Below, one piece after another: positions 32,411 through 43,275 of a stretch of DNA of 64,000 bases. Under the pieces are notes generated by a model, which ran no database searches, was not told the DNA's origin, and saw only the letters and a program-made list of their open reading frames with translations. Source of the stretch: Aurifilum marmelostoma (taxonomy: Eukaryota > Ascomycota > Sordariomycetes > Diaporthales > Cryphonectriaceae). Position 1 is the first letter of the stretch; each line of letters begins with the position of its first letter. The stretch covers positions 1,798,001 through 1,862,000 of the forward strand of contig JAMXSV010000010.1 of NCBI GenBank assembly GCA_027559495.1. The letters are read 5' to 3'. The position numbers and the translations under genes were made by a program.

Positions 32411-32935
32411 CTATCGACTGCGAATTATTCCATTCTGAATCTGTCTTTGCCTCTGCAGGTCTTGCTCATCCGTACTGAAGCGTACGCGACGCCTTCTCAG
32501 CGCAAGGCCATCATTCCCAGTTTTGCTGCGAAACCGTATATTTGTTGCATTACGGTGACCCCCATGTTGATCGTGTGTTTTTCTACAATCTTGAGAACTC
32601 GGATAGGTTGAATATGGATGTGAGCCATGCCTATAGGTGCCGTGATCCAAACCACTTTCATTCCTACAGGTTCGCATGTAAGAGCTCGGATATGGTGACC
32701 TGGGGCGTGGATTATCACGACGCGCGTATGCTGCGCCATAATTTTCTCTCTGTTCGCGTCTTGCTGGTCTTAGCTGCTGAAGTCTTGGCTCAACTGGGCC
32801 GAAGCGTTTGAGATCTCGATGAGACCTTATTTCGGTGGCGTTGTCAAGCGTTACCTGTCGTCTAGATTGTTGTCTTTGTTCGAAGTATAGGTGACTTCCT
32901 TGGTAACCTCTGATGTTGCTGAAACACAGACCCAT
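32411..32935 (-). CDS. Arg-rich ORF of unknown function
   Basis: A 174-residue ORF, very rich in Arg, Gln and His (LRPARREQRENYGAAYARRD, RRRRVRFSTDEQDLQRQRQ). There is no domain, no paralogue and no intron. Its composition would suit a nucleic-acid-binding disordered protein, but it could be a chance ORF. It converges with the DUF3716-like gene. Confidence 0.4.
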   Translation of the reverse strand: MGLCFSNIRGYQGSHLYFEQRQQSRRQVTLDNATEIRSHRDLKRFGPVEPRLQQLRPARREQRENYGAAYARRDNPRPRSPYPSSYMRTCRNESGLDHGTYRHGSHPYSTYPSSQDCRKTHDQHGGHRNATNIRFRSKTGNDGLALRRRRVRFSTDEQDLQRQRQIQNGIIRSR

Positions 32936-33249
32936 TTCGAACTTAGTGTTACGAATCGAAGAATACTTAATCGCCCTGAGCGGACCTTTTGTTTTTATCT
33001 TCTTTACTTACTAGCTTGTTCTGTATTCCGTGTCTATTTCTTGCCAAAGCAAAGGAAATTGAAATTTAGGGGGTACCTCTTTCTTTTAAGATTAAGGATT
33101 CAGCTTAGGGCCTTCCGAAATCTTTGTATAAGGTTTGAAAACCGCCAAAGAGCCCTAAGCTGAGGCACAGTCTTATGCATTGAAGAATTATATAAACATA
33201 CATCAATGGATCGACGAAGCGGCTTCTTGGAAAAGTACAAGATTATACA

Positions 33250-33841
33250 ATGGATGCAAAGTAAGGAAAACACCCTCCCAATTCCTTTCAATAAATGTGT
33301 TTGGTAGAGACTGCTAAACCCTGGTAATAGGTCTAATATATGTTATGAAGTATGGACAATTACAAATTATTCTAAAAGAATCTTCAAAGCGTCACCCTCT
33401 CAACCACTCATCTTAGTCACACCGTTCTATCAGTTTAATCAGGAAGAGCTCGCTCTGGTGAAGAATGCTTTACAAGCTCAACATGCAGCTCGAGCTCATT
33501 GGTGGACACTTGCGCATAGGGACTATACGAGAAATTTAGAACGTCGTCTCCGCTCCTTAAAAACAGCTGTCCAGTACGAGATTCACAAACTAGTTACCAA
33601 TCGCACTACCGCTACAAGTGATGATCTACATTTATGGCAGTGGAAGGTTATAGCTTTGGTAAAAATACCTGGTGGAAGTATTATAGAACAAAGCGTACTT
33701 GCCCCGTGCTGGTGGAGGCGCCGAGAGAAGGCACTGAGTCCAGCAACTGAGTATAGGCTTATTCTTCGTGGGCAAGAAGTGAAGCGTGCAGATACTCCAT
33801 GGACCCCTTTCGACCGCTGGACAAGCAAAAGGCTGGCGTAG
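33250..33841 (+). CDS. 173-residue unknown protein, copy B (WWTL family)
   Basis: An 11-base first exon (33250-33260: MDA plus two bases) joins 33331-33841 across a 70-nt intron with a TGCTAAAC branch site. The total is exactly 173 residues, the same as copy A at 5203-5777. Shared blocks: EVWTITNYSK, AHWWTLAHRD, AVQYEIHKLVTNRTT, VKIPGG, ATEYRLILRGQEVKR, PWTPFDRWTS. The intron falls at the same point of the alignment. The family is unrecognised. Conservation of Trp, Gly and charged blocks with much drift elsewhere points to long-term selection. A reading without the mini-exon would start at an internal ATG at 33458 and lose about 70 conserved residues. Confidence 0.82.
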
Positions 33842-35255
33842 TGTTGTTGTGGTGGCCAGTGTGAGGAGCCTCGGATGCGGAAGAAGGATAGTGGGTCCTG
33901 AAGATCCCTCATATAAGAAGAGGAACAGCCACCACTAGCTTTGCTTTCAGGTAGACAACAACAACACGTTCTTTTGCCTTCTTTTCGATTCAAATCTTCT
34001 ATGAGCCACCTGGGCAGGTCTAGGGCAGGTTTTTCACCCTGATCCTGTGCTTCGTTGGCCTTGGTTTGCCTTTCTTACGATACAGCACGCTTGGGTCGAC
34101 GGGGCCCTTGCCCACAACTTGGTCTTCTGTCCTCTTTCTTGTGCGACAGCGCCCGAGTTCTGGTTCAGTGTAAGTGCATATAATAATTCCCTCTTTTTAG
34201 ACCAAGTTCGTATACTTATGCGAGCATAGACATGATATATTCAGCTATCCTTAGCAATTGCACAAACTTAGGCACTTTCAGAGGCTTTTCTTATATGCAG
34301 AAGCAATAATTGAATTCCTAAGTTGAATTATTATGTCAAGAGTATGCATAGATACATATATAAGGCAATTATGCAATCTAGAATTAGCTGCATGTGTTGG
34401 CTGGGCCTGGTACGTACGTACGACAGAATAGGTTCACTATCTGGCTGGTGTGTGTGCGTTGCGATGGGCTATTCCCATGACATACGGGCCACATCCCGTG
34501 CGTTGCCATCGCAGTGACGCATCGCCATCGCACGTTCAGCGGAATTAAGTTTCAATCGTCCTGTTGCTGAATATTTGTTTGGAATTGTAGCACATCAAAA
34601 CATTAGGTCCTGTTTAAGCTATATAGTAATTAGCTCAGCGATAACAAGAATGCTTATTCTTATGCAATAGGAATTGCTTGTCTTAATAGTATTCTTAATA
34701 CATTAAGCAAATCCAAGTCTTTCTAAGCTAATTTTAGGCTACTACTACTATATACACTCTATCTGCCCTATGCTGGAAGGCTTAGTCTACTATCTATTCA
34801 TTTTCTAAAGAGCCTGATACTCAGCTTCTTTCTCCTCTAGAGCTGAGGAAGCCGCAACTCTCGAATTTTGTAGATGTGTATTAGAAGGGCGGGAATTATG
34901 CCTCGAGGGCAACATTCTTAGTGCCCTCAGGGCCTAATTTCCGTCACAGGCCTCTTTTGGAATCAGTCACGACCTCGACCTCGGGGGTGTGCATACATTC
35001 AGCTTAGGGGATAATACTCCTGCTTAAGTTTATCTGCTGCAAGGCTGGTACTAATCAACCAATTAATTCGATTTCAAAACTACTAATTGCGTATTCAAAT
35101 TCAGCTTAGCTCCTCCCATTCTATCCTCCTTTCCCCTTTCTCCTTTACTTTAAAACTGTAATCTGGTTCCTTTCTTGAAGTTCATAAGACGACCCATTTA
35201 TCCGCTGCCAGGCTCTTATAGATCCTTCAGATTGGCGCTTAAGCAGATAGAGCTT
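33842..35255. other. AT-rich region without a supported gene
   Basis: About 1.4 kb between convergent genes. Small ORFs (for example 34047-34229) have no features. A duplicated CATCGCAGTGACGCATCGCCATCGCA-like motif lies near 34508-34535. Confidence 0.4.
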
Positions 35256-35731
35256 CTACTTGCAGATACAAGACATAATTGTCATGAACCAGAAAGAGAT
35301 CAAAATAATGCTTAAGGAAACCCATGCTGTAGGAGACCATCTTCGATCCTTCGCTGTATAAACGTTTATAAGAATTGAGATTAACCTACTAAAGGCATTC
35401 AGAGCTCCTGGTCTATAAGCAATATTAACAATAAGAATGCTATAATATAGAAGAAGCTGCCTTACAAGAAAAGATGTGATATTACCCAATAATAATTCTC
35501 TCGAAATTTGAACCAAAGCAAGCTGCATCCCATAATTCCAGAAAAAAAGAGTATTGCAGCAATAGGTAAAAGGGAGACATGTTGAAGGAAGGTTTCTTTC
35601 TGTTGCAGGGAAGTAAAAGTGCCAGGCAAAACAAGAATACTAGCAAGGATACTCCATAATGCAGTAGCAGCTGCAATATTATATTGAGCTGGAATGCTAT
35701 TAGAATTGAGGATAATCTCGTTATAATTCAT
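35256..35731 (-). CDS. Small integral membrane protein, about 140 residues
   Basis: Exons 35731-35466 and 35412-35256 join in phase across a 53-nt intron (GTAAGG..ATAG) to 140 residues. At least three hydrophobic segments are visible: ALWSILASILVLPGTFTSL, VSLLPIAAILFFSGIMGCSL and WVSLSIILISFWFMTIM. LVLPGTFTSL, the WV-to-PGALN stretch and INVYTAKDRRWS match a fungal integral-membrane family that I recall only as hypothetical. The splice restores the family's LPGALN junction, which supports the model. The function is unknown. The surrounding DNA is strongly AT-rich. Confidence 0.7.
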
Positions 35732-36937
35732 TTTCGATTAAAGGTAATAGATATGATTTCTTTATAAATCATTGGACTAGCAGCTACCGTAGTTTTTATT
35801 TGAAATGGTACCCTAAAGCAATTTTAAGGTGACTAAAAGCATTCTTATTTATAAACGCTAATGCCTAATATTAATATGTTGAAGACCTGCTGACCTAGTT
35901 TAGAGAACTTGATCCTAAAATAGAGGATACTGAACTCAAACTTATTTTAAGGAAATTTTGTGTGGCCTGAAACATATTAATAAACTATTTCGGTTGGTGT
36001 TTCGTTCTTTGCTCCTTCCTGTAGTGCCTACCTACTTTGGTCCCTATAATTATTACCTTCTAATTTGGCTTCTTTAGAGAAACGATTTCTACAATACTTA
36101 GGGAAGCTTCCTTTTACTTTCAAAACGCTGACTACGCTACGTCGCTTCCTGTTATGTTAGTAACTTTCTTGTAATATCTTCTTACAGCCACAGTGTTATG
36201 ACCCGGCCAACATAATTATAGGTTACCACACAGGTCACACAGAAGAATGGTCGGAACGCTAGATTGCAGATCTAAAATTGATGAAAACTGGCGGTTATGC
36301 AAGCAAGGGTAAGGGTTATCTCGATAGACCAATTAGGTCAGCTCATGATTGCTTACCGATGCTAAGTAAACACTACTAAGCCTCAGCGAGCAGATTAGAT
36401 AGATCATTGTATGTGCCGCGAGCTTGTGCTGGGCAACATCATCGTTCTCTAGAAAGCTTATCTCGAGAACCATAAGTATGTTCCAATTTTAAACAATATG
36501 ACCATTGGGTTCAAGACTGTCAAGGCTGGCACATCGCGCGAGCTGGAGGCTATAGCAACTGGGACGAGAATCTGTTGACTTCTCCGCGGGAGGCTATATG
36601 ATCCGTTGGAAAACGGCCGGACTTCATGACTGAGGCGCATGAACTAATCATCGAACCGGGCGTCGAATGTTCAGTGCATAATCGTTCCGATACTGACACA
36701 GCTATGCACATGAGTAGCATATCTGAGTAGTTCATATATAATTCACCGCAGGCTTTTAGCATTTCTGCTAGGATTTGTCGAGTACAAATTCTTCACACTA
36801 ACGCTATGCTTATGTAAGGCACCCTTCCCCCTGCCGCTGATTAATCATGACACATAATTTGTCCTCAAACCACTCGTATGTCAGCTGCTATCACCAATAT
36901 AGCGTGCAACAAATTTGGACGCTGATCACGACCAATC
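35732..36937. other. AT-rich divergent spacer
   Basis: Separates the membrane-protein gene from the DHGA-repeat gene. Short minus-strand ORFs (36458-36762) show nothing recognisable. Confidence 0.4.
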
Positions 36938-38296
36938 ATGAACACCGAAGAACGCGATAACATTTGCAAAGAGATCCTCGAGGAACTCAAGGGCCGCCGA
37001 AAGCTGCCGCAAAGCTTTTCCAAACAACTAGAAAGCGTGCGAATGGCTAAGGAGAACACTACCCCAAAGATCTTTTACGACTATGGCGGTATACCAGCCT
37101 GGACTGCGTATTCACTGCTAGAAACAGCGACAAAGAACACCGGCCATGTCTCAGGAAAAGGAAAGCGCAAACGTCTTCTGGACTGTATAAATCGACTCGG
37201 CCCCCAACAATGCCAACTACTTGCAGAGAAGCTGCCGCAACAGATGGATCCTTACCAGCGAGAGCGTTTCGAAACGCGCCTTAATACGCTATCTAAACCT
37301 GCAAGCATTGGTGCTGATAGGGAACGTAGCGCCACAGAGGGTCTCCAGGACACAAGAGACAGGCGGCCAGAAGGCAGCGCCGACCACGGGGCCGACCACG
37401 GCGCAGACCACGGCGGAGACCACGGGGCCGACCACGGGGCCGACCACGGCGCAGACCACGGCGCAGACCACGGCGCAGACCACGGCGCAGACCACGGGGC
37501 CGACCACGGGGCCGACCACGGCGCAGACCACGGGGCCGACCACGGCGCAGACCACGGCGCAGACCACGGCGCAGACCACGGCGCAGACCACGGGGCCGAC
37601 CACGGCGCAGTGCACAGCAACAGCATGAATTCCGCGACCATCCAACTCGCGACACCAACACAAACCTCCCGCAATCTACCCTCCCCGATAACACGACGCC
37701 TTCATTCTCTTGCTACATCTACCTCTTCAGTTGCGACCGTCGATCCGATCGAATTCTTCGCCCAAGGCCGAGGCCTTCTTATAGATGCTTCTATTGCTAA
37801 GTGCGCTGATATCTTTCCTGATTATCTCGCTAGAGCTATTCTGAAGCAAGCCTTGCCAAACAAGCCCAATATTATAGGAGCGGCGGTCTCAATGGGATTC
37901 CTATCACAAGGCTTTCCAGAATGCCTGCTAAGGATAAAGGTTATAAGCAGCAAGATTGAACATATCGCTTACAAGCTATTTCGTACACAACTAGAAGTAG
38001 CATATGGGCAACGTTATATATATTTGGGCAATGGTCAAGAGATCGCGCCTTATCCTCGCATTATGCTCCAGGGATGCTTTCTGGATTCTATTAGCAGCTT
38101 CTTTGGCCAGCTAGTTGCAGATGCCATCTTTGCTACTCCAGTATACCAGGCAGAAGTTCGGGAGAGAAAAGATTTAACAAGTTGTATTTCAATGGCAATC
38201 TCTGCTACAGCAGAGGATAGTGCTAATATCTTTATACAGTTAAGGCTAAAAGAAGGCCTGGAACTCCGGGATCGATTATATGATAACGCTATATAG
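36938..38296 (+). CDS. GIPAWTAY-family protein with DHGA repeats, intact copy
   Basis: A 452-residue single-exon ORF in three parts. Residues 1-125 are helical and basic (RDNICKEILEELKGRRKLPQ, YGGIPAWTAYSLLETATKN, RKRLLDCINRLGP). Residues about 148-225 are 19 tandem DHGA tetrapeptides, likely disordered. Residues about 265-450 are a conserved C-terminal domain (ILKQALPNKPNIIGAAVSMG, ERKDLTSCISMAISATAE). Both ends, but not the repeat, align with the broken copy at 21543-23118, which has a Ser/Thr-rich linker in place of the repeat. I do not recognise the family. The short helical N-domain with a Trp-Tyr core may bind protein or DNA (inference only). Confidence 0.8.
   Translation: MNTEERDNICKEILEELKGRRKLPQSFSKQLESVRMAKENTTPKIFYDYGGIPAWTAYSLLETATKNTGHVSGKGKRKRLLDCINRLGPQQCQLLAEKLPQQMDPYQRERFETRLNTLSKPASIGADRERSATEGLQDTRDRRPEGSADHGADHGADHGGDHGADHGADHGADHGADHGADHGADHGADHGADHGADHGADHGADHGADHGADHGADHGADHGAVHSNSMNSATIQLATPTQTSRNLPSPITRRLHSLATSTSSVATVDPIEFFAQGRGLLIDASIAKCADIFPDYLARAILKQALPNKPNIIGAAVSMGFLSQGFPECLLRIKVISSKIEHIAYKLFRTQLEVAYGQRYIYLGNGQEIAPYPRIMLQGCFLDSISSFFGQLVADAIFATPVYQAEVRERKDLTSCISMAISATAEDSANIFIQLRLKEGLELRDRLYDNAI
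37382..37610 (+). repeat. 12-base tandem repeat encoding DHGA
   Basis: About 19 copies of GACCACGGCGCA or GACCACGGGGCC, with one GACCACGGCGGA. The period is a multiple of three, so all six frames stay open, which creates long spurious minus-strand ORFs. The array lies inside the 36938-38296 gene and is likely unstable in copy number. Confidence 0.95.
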
Positions 38297-38680
38297 GTCT
38301 GCTACTAGATAGCCCTTTCTAGACTAGTACTAATACTCAAGTAATCGCTGAACTAGTGAGAACATTCGTCCCTGATTTATAGACTCGGCACCCCACAATA
38401 TGCGTGGCTTCTATCTCGGACCGAGCGTGCACTGAGATCGAGGCGAAAGCCAAAGCACGGCCAACTGTCAGGCCCTTCACGTACACAAAGAGCGACCCTC
38501 ATCACTGTTGCACAATAGGAGAGAAGCGGCTCAATCGATATCTAAGGTTACCATCAAGTATCCTAATAGGTAACAATGAATGCTACAAACACAGCAGCTA
38601 AGAAACATCACAGAGCTGCCACGCGCCGTGCTATATCTTGTCCTGCAACTTCTAGAACTTCTAGGTATCACATAGTAAGA

Positions 38681-40978
38681 TTATGCCATTCCCTCGTCTG
38701 TTTCACTATGCCCCGCTAAATAAGTAGCAGAGAGGTCGGCCACATAGCAGGGGCTGTTGCTTATGCCATGACGTATCGCAAATTCGCCGCCTCCAAGCTT
38801 GACCTGTATCCGCGTGTCATGAGATTGAATCTCGAAGCTACACAGTTTTTCGAATAGGCGGCCTTGTTTAACCTGGATTAAGTCTTCCAGTGTGTAAATA
38901 GAGAATTTGTTTTTCAGTCCATTCTTGCCAGGGCGACACTCAAACTCTATGTCTTTCATCCGCTCGACCATACTGACCAATTGTTCCCCCGGAGCTAGGC
39001 GGCATCTGATGACTGCTTGTACTTGTTGCGGATAGCTTGCTGATATCAGTGCAATATCTCGGCGCTCAATGTAGAACAGTGATGCGAGCAATTTATGGGC
39101 ATGATAGCGGATCCGGCCTTCCCGCTCGATATTGGCTTCCTTGTATGGATAGCTCAACAAAACAGCTAACTGTGACTTGGGCCATATGGTTCGAAATATT
39201 TGACTTGACCTATGAATTGAATTAGCTTGAGCATCCAAGCTACCAGTCTCAGCCCGGGTGCATACTTATTAACAATAACCTTCACTTGGTTGCTGTGGAA
39301 TTCCTCTGGTTTGAAGTGCAGATCTGGCTTGAGATGCTGGTCTGACTCCTGTTTTCTGACCAAACTCAGTCCCCTTGAATCCCAGTGGATCTTCTGTGTG
39401 CGTCGGAGATGATAAAGACAGTCATCAATTGTTGCGGTTTTCTTGCAGAACAGGAAAAGAGCAAAAAGTATGCCAACGCCGCTGCCTACAACAATGTCGA
39501 AATGGCTATGCCATGGTCCGCGTAGAACATTGCTGAGGCAAGTAAGATCTTTCGCTAATGCTTCTCCGTCATATAATTTGCCGCTTAACTTTAGCACTCG
39601 GAGACCCGCGGCAGGGGGGCTTGATGACGACTGGTGAGCTAACGAGGGTTCTGCATACCACACAAGCGCGTAGGTGGAAATCATATCCGCTGATTTGTGT
39701 GGCGTAATGTTGAACGCAGCCCATGCAGATCCCGTGTCTGCAGTCGAGAAAGTAAGATGGTTCGTGGGCCAAACAGGTTAAGCAAAGTGATCTGGGAACC
39801 ACGACTTGTGGTATACGGAGCAAAGACATCCGGTGATACTGTAGCAGATCTGCATCCGAGTAATGGTTAAGAAACTCTTTGCGCAGTGAGATGTGGAAGC
39901 GTTCCTTTAAGTCGGCGTTGAGACCAGCGAATATGTCGTCGAAGACTTCAGCAGGTGACCAGCCTAAAGTAGCATAAGCTCTAGCTCAGCAATTAGAGAT
40001 AGAATGGAGCTTACCACTGAGCCCGGCGTGGTGTGAGTCCCTGATCAATGCAGATGTTGCAAGACTGACCGCATGATCCTGCCGAAGGGATTCCTTCTGA
40101 ACCCAATTAAAGAAAAGGGCTATCTGTTGATCGAATTTGGAAGGAAGCGGGTGGGTTCGTGATGCAAGTGCAGGACGAAGAATCAGTCTGGAATTGTGTG
40201 AAAAATGAGTGCATGCAGCCCCCATGATGGTTACAAGTTCCCGTCCTCGCGCTTCAAGGTGTTTGCTTGCAGAGAAAGCATGTTTGCCGAGCTCGGTCAT
40301 TGTTGTGAAGTCCAGACGACGGGCTTCGACGCCTGCAAAATGGGCTTTCCATAGTTCCTCGGCGTTTGAATTACTTCGCTCGCATACAGGGTTAAAATAG
40401 CGAAGAATCTCTCCAGTTATACTGGTCCCTAGGAGAGAAGGATTTGGGGGCAACTTCGGACAAACAATGAGTATAAGTGGACGGTATCGATGCTGCTGGC
40501 CTTCTGAAATGCTGGCCCAGAGAGCGGGGATCCAGAATACGTCGCTTGGTTGGGGAAACTCATCTTCAACAAAGATGATATAAGAATACAGAGGTGCTAA
40601 AACGAGAGAATGGAGATGATGTGCAATTATGTCGGACGAGGATGGCGGGTTAAAGAGCGGGTGCTCCAGGATATCTGGATCATGATGGCCTTGTGCTTGT
40701 GGGTGATTATGCTGGTGGTGCAAAGTAGATTCAACGATAATCGCATGGTCTGTGATGTGAAGCTGGACTTGCGGTAGCTGGGTTGTATAGTTTGGACCCC
40801 GGATAAGCAAAATAAGTCGAGAATCCCCTGATGTAGGAAGCTTTGAATACAGCTTCTTGTGCTCTAGCAGAAGCCAAATTTGAGAGGGGTTTTGACAGAG
40901 GCTCAGCCAAGTTAAGCTGACCATTGTAGAACTTTGCTGCAGTAGAAGAGATAAAGTAGGCTGTTCACTACTTAGCAT
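38681..40978 (-). pseudogene. Patatin-like phospholipase (PLP), Starship accessory gene, frameshifted
   Basis: Exon 1 is 40978-40015, then a 51-nt intron, then coding from 39963. The N-terminal ~350 residues are the fungal-specific region. Next comes a RING-like knuckle CLTCLAHEPSYFLDCRHGIC MGC (written here in two parts) and CVVC. At about 39610 a C6 run shifts the frame by one. The patatin core then continues (GLRVLKLSG, DIVVGSGVGILFALFLFCKK). G-S-G-V-G holds the serine position, but the usual GGGxRG loop is degenerate. Around 39200 the frame shifts again into the C-terminal region (KSQLAVLLSYPYKEANIE, HAHKLLASLFYIE, IRCRLAPGEQLVSMVERM) that ends at 38681. Family members hydrolyse phospholipid acyl esters and are recurrent Starship cargo, often in defence-like settings. 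This copy is probably inactive. Confidence 0.8.
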
Positions 40979-41831
40979 CCGAGAATGTGTTACTTTGAGC
41001 TCTGGGCCACCGACGGTATTTATTGAATTTCAACTTCGGCACCCATTTATATCAGTCTATATAGCTCCCATTTTGATCTTCGTTCCTTAGTCTGGGCTGA
41101 CCTTTCAGGACAAGCAGCTGATACATGCTATGCATGTATAGTTGCGCCCCTTCTCCTGACGGGGTGACCGAGTCTCGGCCGATTTGTTATTCCTTGTTTA
41201 GTCTATAGCTTGCAGATCGATATACAGCCCATCGTGGGTTACATCTCATTGCGTACATAGTACTAATGTGATGGAGGGGGAGCTAGACCCACAGATACAA
41301 GCGCAGTTCCCAGAGACATAGTGGAGCACCTGAATCTCAATCCTTTGAGCTGTCGTTCGAGACCCTCTCCGTCGCATCGGGGCAAAGATGAATGACTTTG
41401 TGGAACTAGGATGCGCATGATCAATTGTCCGCTGTGATTGCTAGGACTATCTGCAGATGATGGGAACGCTTATCACTTCATATACTGGTGAAGTGGGCAT
41501 TCCTGTGGCAGTAAACCTTAATTGGCATTACCCACAAGCTCATCGTTCTCATGTTGAAAGACATAAAGGCACCTATAAGGGCTGAACGGCATGATTCTGC
41601 TGAGGAGGTGATTGCCCTTAGCTGGGGTTCGCTCCCACCTTTCCCTGCTTCACTAGCCACATACAGTCGTGCCAGTTTCATGTATATGCCGAATGAGTCT
41701 CACTCTTATAAGAAGGACGAGGTGGCTCATCTGTCTCGGACGTCCATTTTTCTCTCTATCTACCCACCTTCAAGCATTGTCGTTCTTATACCTCCCGACT
41801 TTGATATCTATCCTTTTTCTTGAACTGCACC
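40979..41831. other. Divergent spacer
   Basis: Holds the presumed promoters of the patatin-like gene and the zinc-ribbon gene. No ORF or repeat is supported. Confidence 0.4.
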
Positions 41832-42190
41832 ATGAGAACGACAAAGCCTCGGGCAATTCTCGGAGAATTCCATCAATGCCCGCTGTGTGGCCGTTGGAAG
41901 AAGGACAATGGGATGTGCATCTCGTGCAAGGGTGTTATGACGCGCCAACTCCCTACAGCGGAAAGCGCCTTGCGCAGGATTCAGACCGAAGACTCCAAAA
42001 GAAGACAGCTCTACAACGGACGACTGCGCAATGGATGGTTTACTCGATTGCTATCGCCGATCCTGAGCCGCAGTCTTGCTTCAGGTAAGGATTGTGGTTA
42101 TAGATTTTCAAGCAAATGAACTGAGAATAGAATAGAACGTTAGGCTCCAGATTCGAATGCGGGAGAGACATAGCCTACTTGCCTGATTGA
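41832..42190 (+). CDS. Small zinc-ribbon protein
   Basis: Exons 41832-42084 and 42144-42190 join in phase across a 59-nt intron (GTAAGG..TTAG), giving 99 residues. The N-terminus has a CPLCGRWKKDNGMCISC knuckle (C-x2-C...C-x2-C), a zinc ribbon. A helical basic segment (ALRRIQTEDSKRRQLYNGRL) follows. Without splicing the ORF would end at 42119. I chose ATG 41832 just before the conserved-looking part. The function is unknown; nucleic-acid or protein binding is plausible from the ribbon. Confidence 0.55.
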
Positions 42191-42516
42191 TTGAACAAAC
42201 CCCAGACCAACTGTTCTCTCCCTACGAGTAAAAACTGCAGGTGCAGATACCTAAGCCTAGATTATGAATAGACTATCTGTGATGGATCTAGCAAGGCAGA
42301 ACAATACCATCCCAATGGATTTTACTCTTATTAGATAGTTTATGCGTTTTTCCGCATAATCAGAGCAGCGTGTTAGGTGATGAATATCAATCGTATTTGA
42401 TGTGCCCGCTGCAGCTACCGTTAAGATGAATCAGAGTCTATCAGTCTCAAAACAATTTCAACCAGAATATTAAAGAAAGCCGTAGCATAGAGAGAACAAT
42501 TGCCCGCTGTTATACT
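42191..42516. other. Convergent spacer
   Basis: Between the zinc-ribbon gene and the 42.5-kb gene. Nothing is recognised. Confidence 0.4.
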
Positions 42517-43275
42517 CTAGAGACTCGAATATTTCTGCTTCAATCGTCTATACACCCTGGGAACCCAAGCAGGAAATCGCAAAACTTTAATGACTAGTGC
42601 TGAGCTTGCGGCAATCCCAAAGGGCTTCGTAGCAACTTGCTTGTCCTTGCCAAAAGCACAGGGCCGCTTGATCGTATTGTAATTGTCATCCTCTGCCATG
42701 TCGGCGTCGTCGAAGAAAGTATGGTCAAGGAACGAATTGTTGGTTCCATCTTCTGCCCAATCATATGGTCGAGTTAATGCTATGTAAGTAGCTGGATCGT
42801 ACCATAATGAATCATTGGCAGGTGATGCCTCTGTTGAGGAAGTATCCCAATCACGACCGTTGGCTCCAGTTGCATTCTCATGACAAGAACAGGAGGGAGG
42901 CCCCCGATCTGAGATGGTCACAGAGTAGCTCGTGGAAGAACTGCTGCAATCGAAAAATGACCTGCCTCCTTCGGGGGCACCCGATAGTGCTTGGTTGAGA
43001 ATTAGCTGAAGATGTGCTAGGTTGAGGACGAATAGCTTACCATTCGGAACAGCAGGGTAGCGGATCCCGGACATCATTGAATAGGCTTTGGCGGTGGACA
43101 GCAATGCTAGGTACAGTGAACGTTTTTCACATCCAGAATAGTCATCGGCCAGCTCCTCGAGAGCAAGCATCACGGCGTAAAGTTTCTCTTGGGTCGCTTC
43201 GATGGTAGGTTTGGAGCGAGGGAAATCATCCTCAGGTGTGCTTCGGGGAGAAGATTGAAGAGATGTGTAAGCCAT
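42517..43275 (-). CDS. Unrecognised 252-residue protein
   Basis: An intact single-exon ORF. Residues about 25-100 are helical (TQEKLYAVMLALEELADDYS, LFVLNLAHLQLILNQALSGA), the middle is Ser-rich and low complexity, and the C-terminus is basic (IKVLRFPAWVPRVYRRLKQK). There is no signal peptide or domain that I recognise. It could be a cargo-specific regulator or a host gene. No paralogue was seen in the window. Confidence 0.55.
   Translation of the reverse strand: MAYTSLQSSPRSTPEDDFPRSKPTIEATQEKLYAVMLALEELADDYSGCEKRSLYLALLSTAKAYSMMSGIRYPAVPNGKLFVLNLAHLQLILNQALSGAPEGGRSFFDCSSSSTSYSVTISDRGPPSCSCHENATGANGRDWDTSSTEASPANDSLWYDPATYIALTRPYDWAEDGTNNSFLDHTFFDDADMAEDDNYNTIKRPCAFGKDKQVATKPFGIAASSALVIKVLRFPAWVPRVYRRLKQKYSSL

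Noticed and set aside
37252..37694. Three long minus-strand ORFs (APWS, AVVC and RRGL repeats)
   Set aside because: They are the reverse reading of a 12-base repeat whose period keeps all frames open. The plus-strand gene has conserved flanking domains and the minus frames do not.
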